A model generated the notes under the pieces. That model was not told the DNA's origin, did no database searches, and saw nothing but the letters and a program-made list of their open reading frames with translations. A DNA stretch of 40,652 nt from an uncultured Lachnospiraceae bacterium (GTDB lineage: Bacteria; Bacillota; Clostridia; Lachnospirales; Lachnospiraceae): positions 1-40,652 of the forward strand of contig CAMNMC010000102.1 in the NCBI GenBank assembly GCA_946544235.1, written 5' to 3'. Made by a program: the position numbers and the translations under genes. This document shows positions 17,957 to 26,881 of this stretch, piece by piece; position 1 is the stretch's first letter, and each line of letters begins with the position of its first letter.

Positions 17957-18024
17957 TCTATCTACCCTCCCTCCATTTTGGGAATTGTCATCCTTTCATC
18001 CGAAAACGAAAAGACACAGCGTTA

Positions 18025-18052
18025 ATTATATCAAATCCTCCGATATTGTCAA
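18025..18052 (-). promoter_or_regulatory. rpsU: Strong sigma-A promoter of rpsU
   Basis: TTGACA and TATAAT, both exact consensus, lie 16 bases apart on the minus strand and point at rpsU. They are the best-matching promoter hexamers found in the window and fit high expression of a ribosomal protein. Confidence 0.88.
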
Positions 18053-18128
18053 GAAATTTTTCGGCGATTATTAATTATGATGATCATTTGTTAATCTGCT
18101 TCTTTGATGCATCCTTTTTCATATCTTT

Positions 18129-18371
18129 TTAATTCTTGTTATTACGAACAACATTTATCCTGTCAACTATCTGATCAATACGCTTATTTGAGTTTTTAGC
18201 ATACTTGGTAACTATCGATGCAGCATCAAGAGCATTGTCGAAACGTTCTCTTTTTTTATTGGCTGCATTTTCAGCAGCTAAACGCTTCTTTTGAATGTCA
18301 TATTCGATAGTGCTGACATGATTAACGATATTATTGTCGTAATACTTTGTAATGGTAGTAAAATCCTTCAT
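18129..18371 (-). CDS. Small uncharacterised protein, helical
   Basis: I do not recognise this 80-residue product. It is highly charged and probably helical through RLAAENAANKKRERFDNALDAAS, with no signal peptide, Cys or membrane segment. It lies between alaS and rpsU on the same strand. No ribosome-binding site precedes its ATG, which begins only 9 bases after the alaS terminator hairpin, so translation would have to be leaderless or weak. It could be a real small gene or a fortuitous frame. Confidence 0.5.
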   Translation of the reverse strand: MKDFTTITKYYDNNIVNHVSTIEYDIQKKRLAAENAANKKRERFDNALDAASIVTKYAKNSNKRIDQIVDRINVVRNNKN

Positions 18372-18379
18372 TTATATAA

Positions 18380-18409
18380 CAATAAGCAGCCGTGCACGAC
18401 TGCTTATTG
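18380..18409 (-). terminator. Terminator-like hairpin after alaS
   Basis: CAATAAGCAG and CTGCTTATTG form a 10-bp perfect stem around a 10-base GC-rich loop that is itself partly palindromic (GTGCAC). It lies 8 bases past the alaS stop. The downstream tract on the minus strand is TTATATAAA, a poor U-run. The plus side reads TTTGCTTTT, so it may work in either direction. Confidence 0.6.
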
Positions 18410-18416
18410 TTTGCTT

Positions 18417-21095
18417 TTATAACATATTCTTAGCTTCTTCAACACCTGCGGCAAGTGCTTCTTCAATCTTGGAAGCATCCTTACCACCGGCCTGAGCCAT
18501 ATTTGGACGGCCACCGCCGCCACCACCTACGATAGGTGCAATTTTCTTAATAATATTTCCGGCATGAATACCAGCTGCTACCGCATCATCAGATGCCATA
18601 ACAAGAAGTGAAACCTTACCATCGGCATCAGAAGCCATGATAATTACAGAATTACCAAGCTTAGCCTTGTAGTCATCCCCGAGATTACGCATTGAATTAA
18701 TATCAGCTCCACTGAGTGAAAGCTTGAGTATACTGGTATCCTTAACCTTTTCAGCGCCTGAAAGAGCATCTCCGGCTGCATCCTTGGCAATCTTATCCTT
18801 CAGCTTCTTATTTTCAGCAGTAAGACTCTTGATCTCAGCAAGAAGTGCTTCAATCTTATCAGCAAGCTTAGCAGGCTCTGTCTTTGCAGCTGCTGCAGCC
18901 TTGGCGAGCTCAGCCTCTGTCTCTTTATAATACTCAAGGGCTCCTTCACCTGTAAGAGCTTCAATACGTCTTACACCTGAAGATATGCCTGCTTCAGAAA
19001 CGATCTTGAATGTTCCGATGGATGATGTATTTGAAACATGAGTACCGCCACAGAATTCCTTAGAAAAGTCGCCCATCATTACGACACGTACTTTCTCACC
19101 GTATTTCTCGCCGAAGAGAGCCATAGCGCCGGTCTTCTTAGCCTCATCTATAGTCATAACCTTGGTTTCAACAGGAATTGCTTCTGTAATCTTCTCATTT
19201 ACGATTTTCTCAACCTTGGCAATCTCTTCTGCAGTCATTGCCTGATTATGTGAGAAATCGAAACGAAGTCTTCCATCTGAAACGAAGGAACCCTTCTGCT
19301 CAACATGATCACCAAGAACAGTCTTAAGTGCCTTCTGAAGAAGGTGAGTTGCTGAGTGATTCTTGCAGATAAGTCCTCTTCTTACGCTGTCAACCGAAAG
19401 TGTTGCAATATCACCAACGCTGAATTCTCCTGACTCAACATAACCGTGATGAGCAATCTTGTCACCTGCAACCTTAGTTGTATCCTGAACAACGAAGGTA
19501 CCGTTTTCAGTCTTGATAATACCTGTATCACCTGTCTGACCACCCATGGTAGCATAGAAAGGAGTTGAAGCAACGATGATCGCACCGTTAGCTCCCTCTG
19601 TAAGCTTATCTTCTACAGTACTTACTACCTTCTCGGTACCATCCGGAGCCTTGGTAAGTGTATTTAATGTAAGAGCAAGAATTTTATCATCCTTCTCTAA
19701 TTTGTCATAGCCATCAAATTCAGACTTGATATCAAGTGAGATCTGCTCAAAGACAGTAGCATCTGCGCCCATATAGTTCTGAACCTTACGAGCGTTTCTT
19801 GCTGTAGTCTTCTGAATCTCCATACACTCCCTGAACTTATCCTCATCAACTGAAAGGTTGTCTTCCTCGAGGATATCCTTGGTCAGATCAAGAGGGAATC
19901 CATAAGTATCATGAAGCTTGAATGCCTTCTCGCCGTCAAGAACAGTTGAACCATTCTCCTTAAGCTCCTTCTTATACTCAGCAAGGATCTCAAGTCCCTG
20001 ATCGATAGTCTTGTTAAAGCTTGCTTCCTCATGCTCGATGGTTGAGAAGATAAATGCCTTCTTTTCCTCAAGCTCAGGATAAGCATCCTTGGAATTCTCA
20101 ATAACTGTTGCAGCCACTTCATTAAGGAAAGCACCCTTGATACCGAGAAGTCTGCCGTGTCTTGCAGCTCTTCTGATAAGACGTCGGAGGACGTAGCCTC
20201 TTCCTTCGTTTGAAGGTGTGATACCGTCAGAAGTCATAAATGTAGCTGAACGCATATGGTCTGTTATAACACGTATTGAAACGTCAGACTCGTATTTTGA
20301 ACCATATTCGATACCGGCAATCTCTGAAACCTTATCACGGATAGCCTTAATTGTATCAACGTCGAAGATTGAATCAACGTCCTGAACAACAACAGCAAGT
20401 CTCTCAAGACCCATACCTGTATCGATATTCTTGTTCTGGAGTGTTGTATAATTACCCTTACCGTCATTCTCGAACTGGGTAAATACGTTGTTCCAAATCT
20501 CCATATATCTGTCGCAGTCACAGCCTACTGTACAGCCAGGCTTGCCACAGCCGTATTTTTCTCCACGATCATAATAGATCTCTGAGCAAGGTCCGCAAGG
20601 TCCTGCGCCATGCTCCCAGAAGTTGTCAGCCTTACCGAATCTGAAGACTCTCTCAGGTGCGATACCAACCTCTTTGTTCCAGATATCAAAGGCTTCATCA
20701 TCATCCTGATAGATTGATGGATAAAGTCTGTCAGCATCAAGTCCTACAACCTCTGTAAGGAACTCCCAAGACCATTTAATTGCTTCGTGCTTGAAATAAT
20801 CTCCGAATGAGAAGTTCCCGAGCATCTCGAAAAATGTACCGTGACGAGCTGTCTTACCAACGTTCTCAATATCACCTGTTCTGATACATTTCTGGCAGGT
20901 TGTCACTCTTCTTCTAGGAGGGATCTCCTGGCCTGTAAAATATGGCTTAAGAGGAGCCATACCCGCGTTTATAAGAAGAAGGCTCTTGTCATTGTGAGGA
21001 ACCAGCGAAAAGCTGTTCATCCTGAGATGGCCATTCCTTTCTTCAAAATATGAAAGATACATCTCTCTTAATTCATTAACTCCGTACTTCTTCAC
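18417..21095 (-). CDS. alaS: Alanyl-tRNA synthetase
   Basis: A class II synthetase of about 892 residues charging tRNA-Ala. The N-terminal catalytic core has YFEERNGHLRMNSFSLVP and RTGDIENVGKTARHGTFFEMLGNFSFGDYFK. The editing domain has HSATHLLQKAL and FCGGTHVSNT, and the C-terminal glycine-rich GGGGGGRPNMAQAGG belongs to the C-Ala domain. The start is GTG at 21095 (VKKYGVNELREMY), with GGAGG 8 bases upstream. The longer frame begins with TTG inside that ribosome site and is unlikely. The first 20 bases overlap the end of a small membrane-protein gene in another frame, so alaS is probably translationally coupled to it. No T-box leader is visible. Confidence 0.97.
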   Translation of the reverse strand: MKKYGVNELREMYLSYFEERNGHLRMNSFSLVPHNDKSLLLINAGMAPLKPYFTGQEIPPRRRVTTCQKCIRTGDIENVGKTARHGTFFEMLGNFSFGDYFKHEAIKWSWEFLTEVVGLDADRLYPSIYQDDDEAFDIWNKEVGIAPERVFRFGKADNFWEHGAGPCGPCSEIYYDRGEKYGCGKPGCTVGCDCDRYMEIWNNVFTQFENDGKGNYTTLQNKNIDTGMGLERLAVVVQDVDSIFDVDTIKAIRDKVSEIAGIEYGSKYESDVSIRVITDHMRSATFMTSDGITPSNEGRGYVLRRLIRRAARHGRLLGIKGAFLNEVAATVIENSKDAYPELEEKKAFIFSTIEHEEASFNKTIDQGLEILAEYKKELKENGSTVLDGEKAFKLHDTYGFPLDLTKDILEEDNLSVDEDKFRECMEIQKTTARNARKVQNYMGADATVFEQISLDIKSEFDGYDKLEKDDKILALTLNTLTKAPDGTEKVVSTVEDKLTEGANGAIIVASTPFYATMGGQTGDTGIIKTENGTFVVQDTTKVAGDKIAHHGYVESGEFSVGDIATLSVDSVRRGLICKNHSATHLLQKALKTVLGDHVEQKGSFVSDGRLRFDFSHNQAMTAEEIAKVEKIVNEKITEAIPVETKVMTIDEAKKTGAMALFGEKYGEKVRVVMMGDFSKEFCGGTHVSNTSSIGTFKIVSEAGISSGVRRIEALTGEGALEYYKETEAELAKAAAAAKTEPAKLADKIEALLAEIKSLTAENKKLKDKIAKDAAGDALSGAEKVKDTSILKLSLSGADINSMRNLGDDYKAKLGNSVIIMASDADGKVSLLVMASDDAVAAGIHAGNIIKKIAPIVGGGGGGRPNMAQAGGKDASKIEEALAAGVEEAKNML

Positions 21096-21234
21096 TTGGT
21101 TTTGCCTCCTCAACTGATTTCATATCTTTTGATTTTCTCCATTTGGTTCCGGCTATGAAGCCAAGAACCGCAAGGATCAGAAATACTACGTATTTTATCA
21201 AATATGTTGCAAATTCTGATAATATAGCTGTCAT
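21076..21234 (-). CDS. 52-residue single-span membrane protein overlapping alaS
   Basis: This short frame reads MTAILSEFATYLIKYVVFLI and continues LAVLGFIAGTKWRKSKDMKS to EEVRS. One hydrophobic helix (about residues 8-29) is followed by a basic stretch and an acidic tail, a positive-inside single-span topology with the C-terminus in the cytosol. GGAGG lies 8 bases before its ATG, one of the better ribosome sites here. Its last codons contain the alaS ribosome site and it ends 20 bases inside alaS. I do not recognise a function; a role in coupling or membrane tethering would be speculation. Confidence 0.75.
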   Translation of the reverse strand: MTAILSEFATYLIKYVVFLILAVLGFIAGTKWRKSKDMKSVEEAKPSEEVRS

Positions 21235-21309
21235 TAGTTTTCCTCCATTAAACAATAATTACGACTTGTAGCTGTATAATGCTCGGATTGAGTAATGTAT
21301 TGAATTTGA

Positions 21310-22572
21310 TTATCTTCTTTCTGCAAGCTCTTTGGTAATATCTTCCCAGGTTGTTCCGCGTTCTGCCATAAGAACCATAAGGTGATATAGAAGATCTGAA
21401 ATCTCGTATTTCATCTCTTCCGGATCCGGATTCTTGGCTGCGATAACAACTTCTGTACATTCTTCGCCGACCTTCTTCAGGATCTTATCGATACCCTTAT
21501 CGAAAAGGTAGTTGGTGTAAGAACCTTCTTTAGGATTCATCTTTCTGTCCATAATGATATTCATGACATCACTGAAAACTGTAAGCGGATTGGTGTCGTT
21601 GTATTCCTTACTTACAAGCGGTGTAAAGAAACAGCTTCTGTTGCCTGTATGACATGCTGCGCCAACCTGAGAAACCTTGGCAAGGATCGTATCATTGTCA
21701 CAGTCTATAGTAAGTGATTTAACAAACTGATAGTGGCCTGAGGTCTCACCCTTGGTCCAAAGCTCGTTTCTGCTTCTTGAGAAATAAGTCATACGACCGG
21801 TCTCAATTGTTTTATTGTAAGACTCTTCGTTCATGTAAGCCATCATGAGAACTTCACCGGTCTTATAATCCTGGGCTATACAAGGAATAAGTCCTCTGTC
21901 ATCCGTTTTAAACTCAGAGAAAGGCTTTGAACTCTCAAAGAGATTTACATATACGCCCTTCTTTCTGCAGGCCTGTTTGATCTGCATAACATCATGCTGA
22001 GCAAGGTTGTAGAGGCTTATTGCTTCTGCATTTGTTGCATCAAGCATACGGGCAATCTCATCGCCTTCTGTAGAATATGAAGAAACAACCGTTGGAAGCG
22101 GAGCTTCCTTTCTTATCTTCGCAACGATCTCTTCATAATTATCAATCTTATTATGATGAAGTATAAGGAGATTTCCGGCGCCGGCTTCCTTAACCTTCTT
22201 TGCATATTCAACCGCATCAATATCCTCAGTCAGATCGATCGTAACAATGATCCTCTCTGAACCAAATCTTTCAGATGCCTCTGAAACGATTGAAATATCC
22301 TGCATCGGAGCAGATTTCATACAAACCTTTGATGCACCTGCATAGAGAAGCTTCTTAACATCCTCAAGCCTTCTTACGCCTCCGCAGGCAATAAGAGGAA
22401 TATCAATATTTCTGGTTATTTCTTTGATTATCGGTATATTTTTATCGAGTGATTCACGACTTGCAGTACTGTCGAAGAACGCAACCTCATCAGCTCCTGA
22501 ATCATTGTAGAATCTTGCTTCTTCTACAGGGTTTTCCATCGTTACACATGGAATTATCTTTCTGTATTCCAT
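21310..22572 (-). CDS. hisIE: HisF-like domain fused to HisI-HisE (PRA-CH / PRA-PH)
   Basis: A 420-residue protein. Residues 1 to about 200 are a TIM barrel closely related to His[52 protein letters not shown]. About 205-310 is HisI (PRA cyclohydrolase) with [19 protein letters not shown] and the zinc-binding DCDNDTIL...[13 protein letters not shown]. The C-terminal part is HisE (PRA-ATP pyrophosphatase) with [16 protein letters not shown]. The HisF-like part lacks the catalytic Asp of canonical CLDV (here CVTM) and the following loop, but keeps the Asp of TIDL. The start at 22572 has TAAGGAGG upstream. It follows hisB by 10 bases. Confidence 0.88.
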   Translation of the reverse strand: MEYRKIIPCVTMENPVEEARFYNDSGADEVAFFDSTASRESLDKNIPIIKEITRNIDIPLIACGGVRRLEDVKKLLYAGASKVCMKSAPMQDISIVSEASERFGSERIIVTIDLTEDIDAVEYAKKVKEAGAGNLLILHHNKIDNYEEIVAKIRKEAPLPTVVSSYSTEGDEIARMLDATNAEAISLYNLAQHDVMQIKQACRKKGVYVNLFESSKPFSEFKTDDRGLIPCIAQDYKTGEVLMMAYMNEESYNKTIETGRMTYFSRSRNELWTKGETSGHYQFVKSLTIDCDNDTILAKVSQVGAACHTGNRSCFFTPLVSKEYNDTNPLTVFSDVMNIIMDRKMNPKEGSYTNYLFDKGIDKILKKVGEECTEVVIAAKNPDPEEMKYEISDLLYHLMVLMAERGTTWEDITKELAERR

Positions 22573-22582
22573 ATTTTCCTCC

Positions 22583-23176
22583 TTATAATGAGCCCTTAGT
22601 CGAGAGCAGGTCGTCTCCCAGTCTCGGATCAAGGCGTGTAGCTTCCTTGAGTGCATTTGCAAAAGCTTTGTATGCAGCTTCGATTATATGATGATTATTC
22701 TCACCCGAAAGCTGTTTAATATGTATATTCATCTCTGCAGCATAAGATACTGCATAGAAAAATTCCTTAACCATCTCTGTGTCAAAATATCCGACCTTCG
22801 GAGTTGTAAGATTCAGGTCATATGAGAGATACGGTCTTCCCGAAAGATCAACAGCAGAAAGAACAAGTGCATCATCCATAGGCATGGTAAAGCTTGCATA
22901 TCTCTTTATACCTGCTTTATCTCCGAGGGCTTTCTTTATTGCCTTACCAAGAACGATTCCGGTATCCTCGATAGTATGGTGACAATCAATGTAGAGATCA
23001 CCCTTAACCTTAACAGAAAGATCAAAGAAACCATGCTTAGCAAAGCTGTTCAGCATGTGATCGAAGAAGCCTATACCGGTATCAACGGTGGCTACTCCTG
23101 TTCCGTCAAGATTGATTGCAATGGAAATATCGGTTTCACTGGTTGTTCTTGCGTATTTTGCTTTTCTTTCTCCCAT
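22583..23176 (-). CDS. hisB: Imidazoleglycerol-phosphate dehydratase
   Basis: A 197-residue monofunctional IGP dehydratase, the seventh reaction of histidine synthesis. Two metal-binding repeats are visible: [14 protein letters not shown] and [20 protein letters not shown], plus GIGFFDHML and DLSGRPYL. It has no phosphatase domain, as is usual outside enterobacteria. AAAGGAAG precedes the ATG. hisD lies 70 bases upstream and the hisIE fusion starts 10 bases after its stop. Confidence 0.95.
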   Translation of the reverse strand: MGERKAKYARTTSETDISIAINLDGTGVATVDTGIGFFDHMLNSFAKHGFFDLSVKVKGDLYIDCHHTIEDTGIVLGKAIKKALGDKAGIKRYASFTMPMDDALVLSAVDLSGRPYLSYDLNLTTPKVGYFDTEMVKEFFYAVSYAAEMNIHIKQLSGENNHHIIEAAYKAFANALKEATRLDPRLGDDLLSTKGSL

Positions 23177-23246
23177 ATTTATTCTTCCTTTCCAAAATCA
23201 GGAGCCGGACCGCTAATCACGTGCGATACTGCAGCCTGAATATTAA

Positions 23247-24539
23247 TTAATCCTCGAATCTTACTCTGATTGAATTTGCATGTGCCGTAAGATACTCAGA
23301 CTCTGCAAAGCTTACTATATCTTTATATACTTCTCTGAGAGCTCCCTCAGAATAAGAAATAATGCTTGATTTCTTGATGAAATCATCAACGCCGAGCGGC
23401 GAGAAGAATCTTGCAGTTCCATTTGTCGGAAGTACATGGTTTGGACCTGCAAAATAATCTCCGAGCGGTTCTGAAGAATACTCTCCGAGGAACATAGCAC
23501 CGGCATTTCTTACCTTGGTCATTGTATCATACGGATCCTTTGTTACTATCTCAAGATGCTCAGGAGCGATCTCGTTAGTAACTTCTATAGCTTCATCCAT
23601 AGAGTCTGCAAGTAATATATATCCGAAATTATCAAGTGATTTCTGAATGATCTCTTTTCTCTCAAGCTTAGCTGTGAAGATGTCTGTCCACTCGGAAACC
23701 TTCTCAGCAAATTCCTTATCGGTTGTGACAAGAATAGCTGATGCAAGCTCATCATGCTCTGCCTGTGAAAGAAGGTCTGCTGCTGTAAACTTAGGATTTC
23801 CGGATCCATCGGATAATACAAGTATCTCGCTTGGACCGGCAATCGAATCGATACTTACATGACCATATACAGTCCTTTTGGCAAGGGCAACAAATATATT
23901 TCCCGGACCAACAATCTTATCAACCTTAGGAATGCTCTCTGTACCAAATGCAAGAGCTGCGATAGCCTGGGCACCGCCTGCTTTATATACAGCTGTAACA
24001 CCTGCTTCCTTTGCTGCAACAAGAGTTGTAGGATAAACCTTACCCTCGGCATTACAAGGGGTTGTCATGATTATATTTTCAACTCCGGCTACATGAGCAG
24101 GAATGACATTCATCAGAACGGTTGAAGGATAGGCAGCCTTTCCACCCGGAACATAAACACCTACATATTTAAGAGGTGTGATCTTCTGACCGAGCATGAT
24201 GCCGTTTTCCTTGGTTGTTATCCAGCTGTTTCTCTTCTGGAGCTCGTGATATTCTCTGATATTCTTGATGGCTTTTCTTATAACATCAAGAAGCTTAGGA
24301 TCAACAAGAGAATAAGCCTCTTCTATCTCTTCGTCGGTAACCTTGACGTTTGAAGCATTAATATCAGCCTTATCAAACTTCTGAGTATACTCAAACAGAG
24401 CACTGTCACCATTTACGTGAACGTTCTCAACTATCTCCTTTACGGTTGCTTCGTAGGTGCCGTAGTTGTCAGGACTGCGGCGAAGCATGTTCTTTAATAT
24501 GTCCTTTTTTGATTCTGCAGTTAATTTAACTATACGCAT
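23247..24539 (-). CDS. hisD: Histidinol dehydrogenase
   Basis: A 430-residue NAD-dependent, zinc-containing enzyme performing the last two oxidations to histidine. Family motifs include [57 protein letters not shown] and [22 protein letters not shown]. The start is the ATG at 24539 ([12 protein letters not shown]), 9 bases after GGAG. An ATG five codons earlier has no ribosome site. Hairpin H5 ends 26 bases upstream of the start, inside a 291-base gap after hisG. Confidence 0.95.
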   Translation of the reverse strand: MRIVKLTAESKKDILKNMLRRSPDNYGTYEATVKEIVENVHVNGDSALFEYTQKFDKADINASNVKVTDEEIEEAYSLVDPKLLDVIRKAIKNIREYHELQKRNSWITTKENGIMLGQKITPLKYVGVYVPGGKAAYPSTVLMNVIPAHVAGVENIIMTTPCNAEGKVYPTTLVAAKEAGVTAVYKAGGAQAIAALAFGTESIPKVDKIVGPGNIFVALAKRTVYGHVSIDSIAGPSEILVLSDGSGNPKFTAADLLSQAEHDELASAILVTTDKEFAEKVSEWTDIFTAKLERKEIIQKSLDNFGYILLADSMDEAIEVTNEIAPEHLEIVTKDPYDTMTKVRNAGAMFLGEYSSEPLGDYFAGPNHVLPTNGTARFFSPLGVDDFIKKSSIISYSEGALREVYKDIVSFAESEYLTAHANSIRVRFED

Positions 24540-24565
24540 GTTATATTTCTCCATAATAATACTAC

Positions 24566-24640
24566 AACAGTCTCACATACATATGCCTCCTCAGTTGTAG
24601 ATAAAATACGCCTTCGGAGGCATATGTATGCTCAACTGTT
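24566..24640 (-). repeat. Long hairpin repeat H5 (variant A loop)
   Basis: The arms 24566-24590 and 24616-24640 align over 25 positions. The inner 15 pairs and outer 6 pairs are perfect. Between them a 4x4 element reads TGAG on both sides in sense orientation, giving U-G, G-A, A-G and G-U apposition. The apical segment is GAAGGCGTATT, TTAT, CTACAACTGA. It lies in the likely leader of hisD. The rest of the gap 24540-24830 is AT-rich, with a possible relic and a small hairpin listed separately. Confidence 0.9.
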
Positions 24641-24720
24641 AGCATATACTATGTATTTATTTTTCAAACAAATAATAAATTTAGTAAATACTTGCAATAT
24701 GCTTGGTATATTTATTAATA

Positions 24721-24760
24721 CTATTGTGTCAAGAATATACCATTGGAGGCATCTTTTTAC
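24721..24760 (-). repeat. Possible decayed copy of the hairpin element
   Basis: The plus strand here (TTGTGTCAAGAATATACC then ATTGGAGGCAT) resembles the variant B apical segment plus right arm of H5 (TTGTAGCAAGAATACG then CCTTCGGAGGCAT), with several changes. No matching left arm remains. It could be a relic or chance similarity in AT-rich DNA. Confidence 0.3.
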
Positions 24761-24795
24761 GCAACTAATACATATACAATAAAGCACATTCAATA

Positions 24796-24819
24796 CATGG
24801 TTCAGAAAATGGAACCATG
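24796..24819 (-). terminator. Small hairpin just after hisG
   Basis: CATGGTTC and GAACCATG form an 8-bp perfect stem with an 8-base loop, 11 bases past the hisG stop. There is no U-tract on the minus strand, so it may be a pause or RNA-end stabiliser instead of a terminator. Confidence 0.35.
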
Positions 24820-24830
24820 CTTACGTTACC

Positions 24831-25466
24831 TTACAGCACGTCCTTCAAATCAGTCAGGAGCTTTTGGATGCGCTCGTGCTCCATACGGAGGCTGACCTGA
24901 TTTACGACCATTCTGGCTGAGAGCGGGCAGATCTCTTCGATTACGTCGAGGCCGTTCTCGCGAAGGGTTGTACCTGTTTCTACTATATCAACTATAACTT
25001 CTGAAAGTCCTACGATCGGAGCAAGCTCTACAGAACCGTTAAGCTTGATGATCTCAACTGTCTGATTCTTCTTATTATTAAAGTAATCCTTGGCAATGTG
25101 CGGATACTTTGAAGCGACACGGATTATTTCGTTTTTCTTCAGAAGCTCCTTAGCGGACTGAGGACCGCATACACACATACGGCATTTGCCGAAGCCCATA
25201 TCCATAACCTCGAAGAGGTTTCTTCCTTCTTCAAGGATGGTGTCCTTACCGACAACTCCGATATCGGCGGCACCATATTCTACATAAGTTGGTACATCGC
25301 TTGCTTTTGAAAGGAAGAATCTGAGCTTTAATTCTTCATTGACAAATATAAGCTTTCTTGTGTCCGGATCCTTCATCTCCTCACAGGTGATGCCTATCTT
25401 CTCAAAAACCTCAAGAGTTTTTCTTGCAAGTCTGCCCTTGGCAAGTGCAAATGTCAGATATCTCAT
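24831..25466 (-). CDS. hisG: ATP phosphoribosyltransferase, short form
   Basis: First committed step of histidine synthesis: ATP plus PRPP gives phosphoribosyl-ATP. The 211-residue length and sequence (LTFALAKGRLARKTLEVFEKIG, EYGAADIGVVGKDTILE, ELAPIVGLSEVIVDIVETGTTLRENGL) are those of the short HisG form, which lacks the regulatory ACT-like domain and needs HisZ. Consistent with that, its start overlaps the end of hisZ by 4 bases (ATGA). Confidence 0.96.
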   Translation of the reverse strand: MRYLTFALAKGRLARKTLEVFEKIGITCEEMKDPDTRKLIFVNEELKLRFFLSKASDVPTYVEYGAADIGVVGKDTILEEGRNLFEVMDMGFGKCRMCVCGPQSAKELLKKNEIIRVASKYPHIAKDYFNNKKNQTVEIIKLNGSVELAPIVGLSEVIVDIVETGTTLRENGLDVIEEICPLSARMVVNQVSLRMEHERIQKLLTDLKDVL

Positions 25467-26749
25467 AAAGCACCTCCCCTGTTCTCTTCTGCTGTTTTGT
25501 TATATTTATTCTTTAATTCTGATATTTCACTGGAAATAACCAGATGCTCATCAACCTCATCGTTATCCTTAACGATATATATGCGGTCAAATTCGTATTT
25601 TCTTGCATATTCCTCATATTCAGGAAGTGAATGCTTCTTAGACTTTCTGATAAGTGAAGCCTCGACATTACGTGCTCTGAGGGCTTCTGCAAGTCTTACT
25701 GCAGGCTCCTGATTTTCTATTTCATAAACAACAAGAGCTCTGTTTGTATCTGTATCAACCTTGATGTGCTGTCTTGATACAGCCATCATAAGGTCATCAA
25801 TCATTATGGCAAAGCCGATAGACGGAGCATTTTTGCCGAACTTGGCAAGAAGTGTATTATATCTTCCGCCTCGTACGATGGCGCTTCCGGTACCATATGT
25901 ATATGCTCTGAAAACTATTCCTGTATAGTATCCGTAACCGTTAAGCATTCCGAGATCAAAACCGATATAGTCCTCATAGCCGTAGAACTTCAGAACATTA
26001 TAAACCTTGCGAAGTCTGCCGAGTGCGGTAAGTGCCTTCTCATTTTTCGTGATCTCTTCTGCTCTGTCAAGCATCTCGATGCCGCCGAAGAATTTATCAA
26101 AGGAACAAAGCGCCTGCTCTGATCCGTCGGAAATATCAAGCTTATTTACATATTCAAAGAGACCGAAGAAGTTCCTCATCTGGATGAGCCCTTTGATATC
26201 TTCTTCCTCTTCCTTACCGAGACCTGCTTCTTCAATGATACCTTCAAAGAATTCAACCTCGCCAATCTCTATCTGGAAATTCTTAAGTCCTGAAACTCTT
26301 ACAACATCTACAACAGAGGCAAGTATTTCTGCATCTGCAGCTGAGCTGTCGTCATTGATAAGCTCGCAGCCAATCTGGGTTGTTTCATGAAGCTTACCCT
26401 GATGGAGCGGCTCATTCTTAAAGGTCTTGCCGAAATAGCTGAGTCTTATCGGAAGCTCCTCATCGGCAAAATATTTGGCAGCACTTCTTGCAATTCCCGG
26501 AGTGATGTCAGGTCTTAAGACAAGAGTGTTGTTATTTCTGTCAAAGAATTTATACATCTCATTTGAAGGAGCCGAGCCCTTATCCATATTAAATATATCA
26601 AAATATTCAAATGAAGGAGTTTCTATCTCGGTATAAGCATAGCTTTTCAGAACCTTTCTTATTCGGCTTATAATCTCCTGTCTCTCGAGACATTCAGTTC
26701 CATATATATCTCTCACTCCTTCAGGAGTATGAAGAAGTTTTTCATTCAT
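25463..26749 (-). CDS. hisZ: ATP phosphoribosyltransferase regulatory subunit
   Basis: A 428-residue HisRS-like protein with PEGVRDIYGTECLERQEI, ETPSFEYFDIF, LVLRPDITPGIARSAAKYF and GGRYNTLLAKFG. The short hisG coupled immediately after it makes HisZ far more likely than a genuine histidyl-tRNA synthetase. A C-terminal segment of about 95 residues resembles an anticodon-binding domain, longer than in the shortest HisZ proteins. It is the first gene of the histidine cluster, behind a candidate promoter. No T-box is seen in its leader. Confidence 0.9.
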   Translation of the reverse strand: MNEKLLHTPEGVRDIYGTECLERQEIISRIRKVLKSYAYTEIETPSFEYFDIFNMDKGSAPSNEMYKFFDRNNNTLVLRPDITPGIARSAAKYFADEELPIRLSYFGKTFKNEPLHQGKLHETTQIGCELINDDSSAADAEILASVVDVVRVSGLKNFQIEIGEVEFFEGIIEEAGLGKEEEEDIKGLIQMRNFFGLFEYVNKLDISDGSEQALCSFDKFFGGIEMLDRAEEITKNEKALTALGRLRKVYNVLKFYGYEDYIGFDLGMLNGYGYYTGIVFRAYTYGTGSAIVRGGRYNTLLAKFGKNAPSIGFAIMIDDLMMAVSRQHIKVDTDTNRALVVYEIENQEPAVRLAEALRARNVEASLIRKSKKHSLPEYEEYARKYEFDRIYIVKDNDEVDEHLVISSEISELKNKYNKTAEENRGGAL

Positions 26750-26836
26750 TATATCAGTCTCCTTATTTTAACTATAGAAATCGGCTGACAACCTATTGAT
26801 AATAGAAATAAGCTGTTTCAGACAACACCTTTCTGT

Positions 26837-26865
26837 ATTTTAATTCAAAACACTTAACTATTCAA
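26837..26865 (-). promoter_or_regulatory. hisZ: Candidate promoter of the histidine cluster
   Basis: On the minus strand TTGAAT and TAAAAT are 17 bases apart, about 90 bases before the hisZ start. The intervening leader has no T-box motif and no run of His codons in a leader peptide that I could see. Confidence 0.55.
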
Positions 26866-26881
26866 GAAATAATTTTAAGAA

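Noticed and set aside
26750-26881. T-box or histidine attenuator ahead of hisZ
   Set aside because: No T-box core sequence, no His-codon leader peptide and no terminator/antiterminator pair could be seen.
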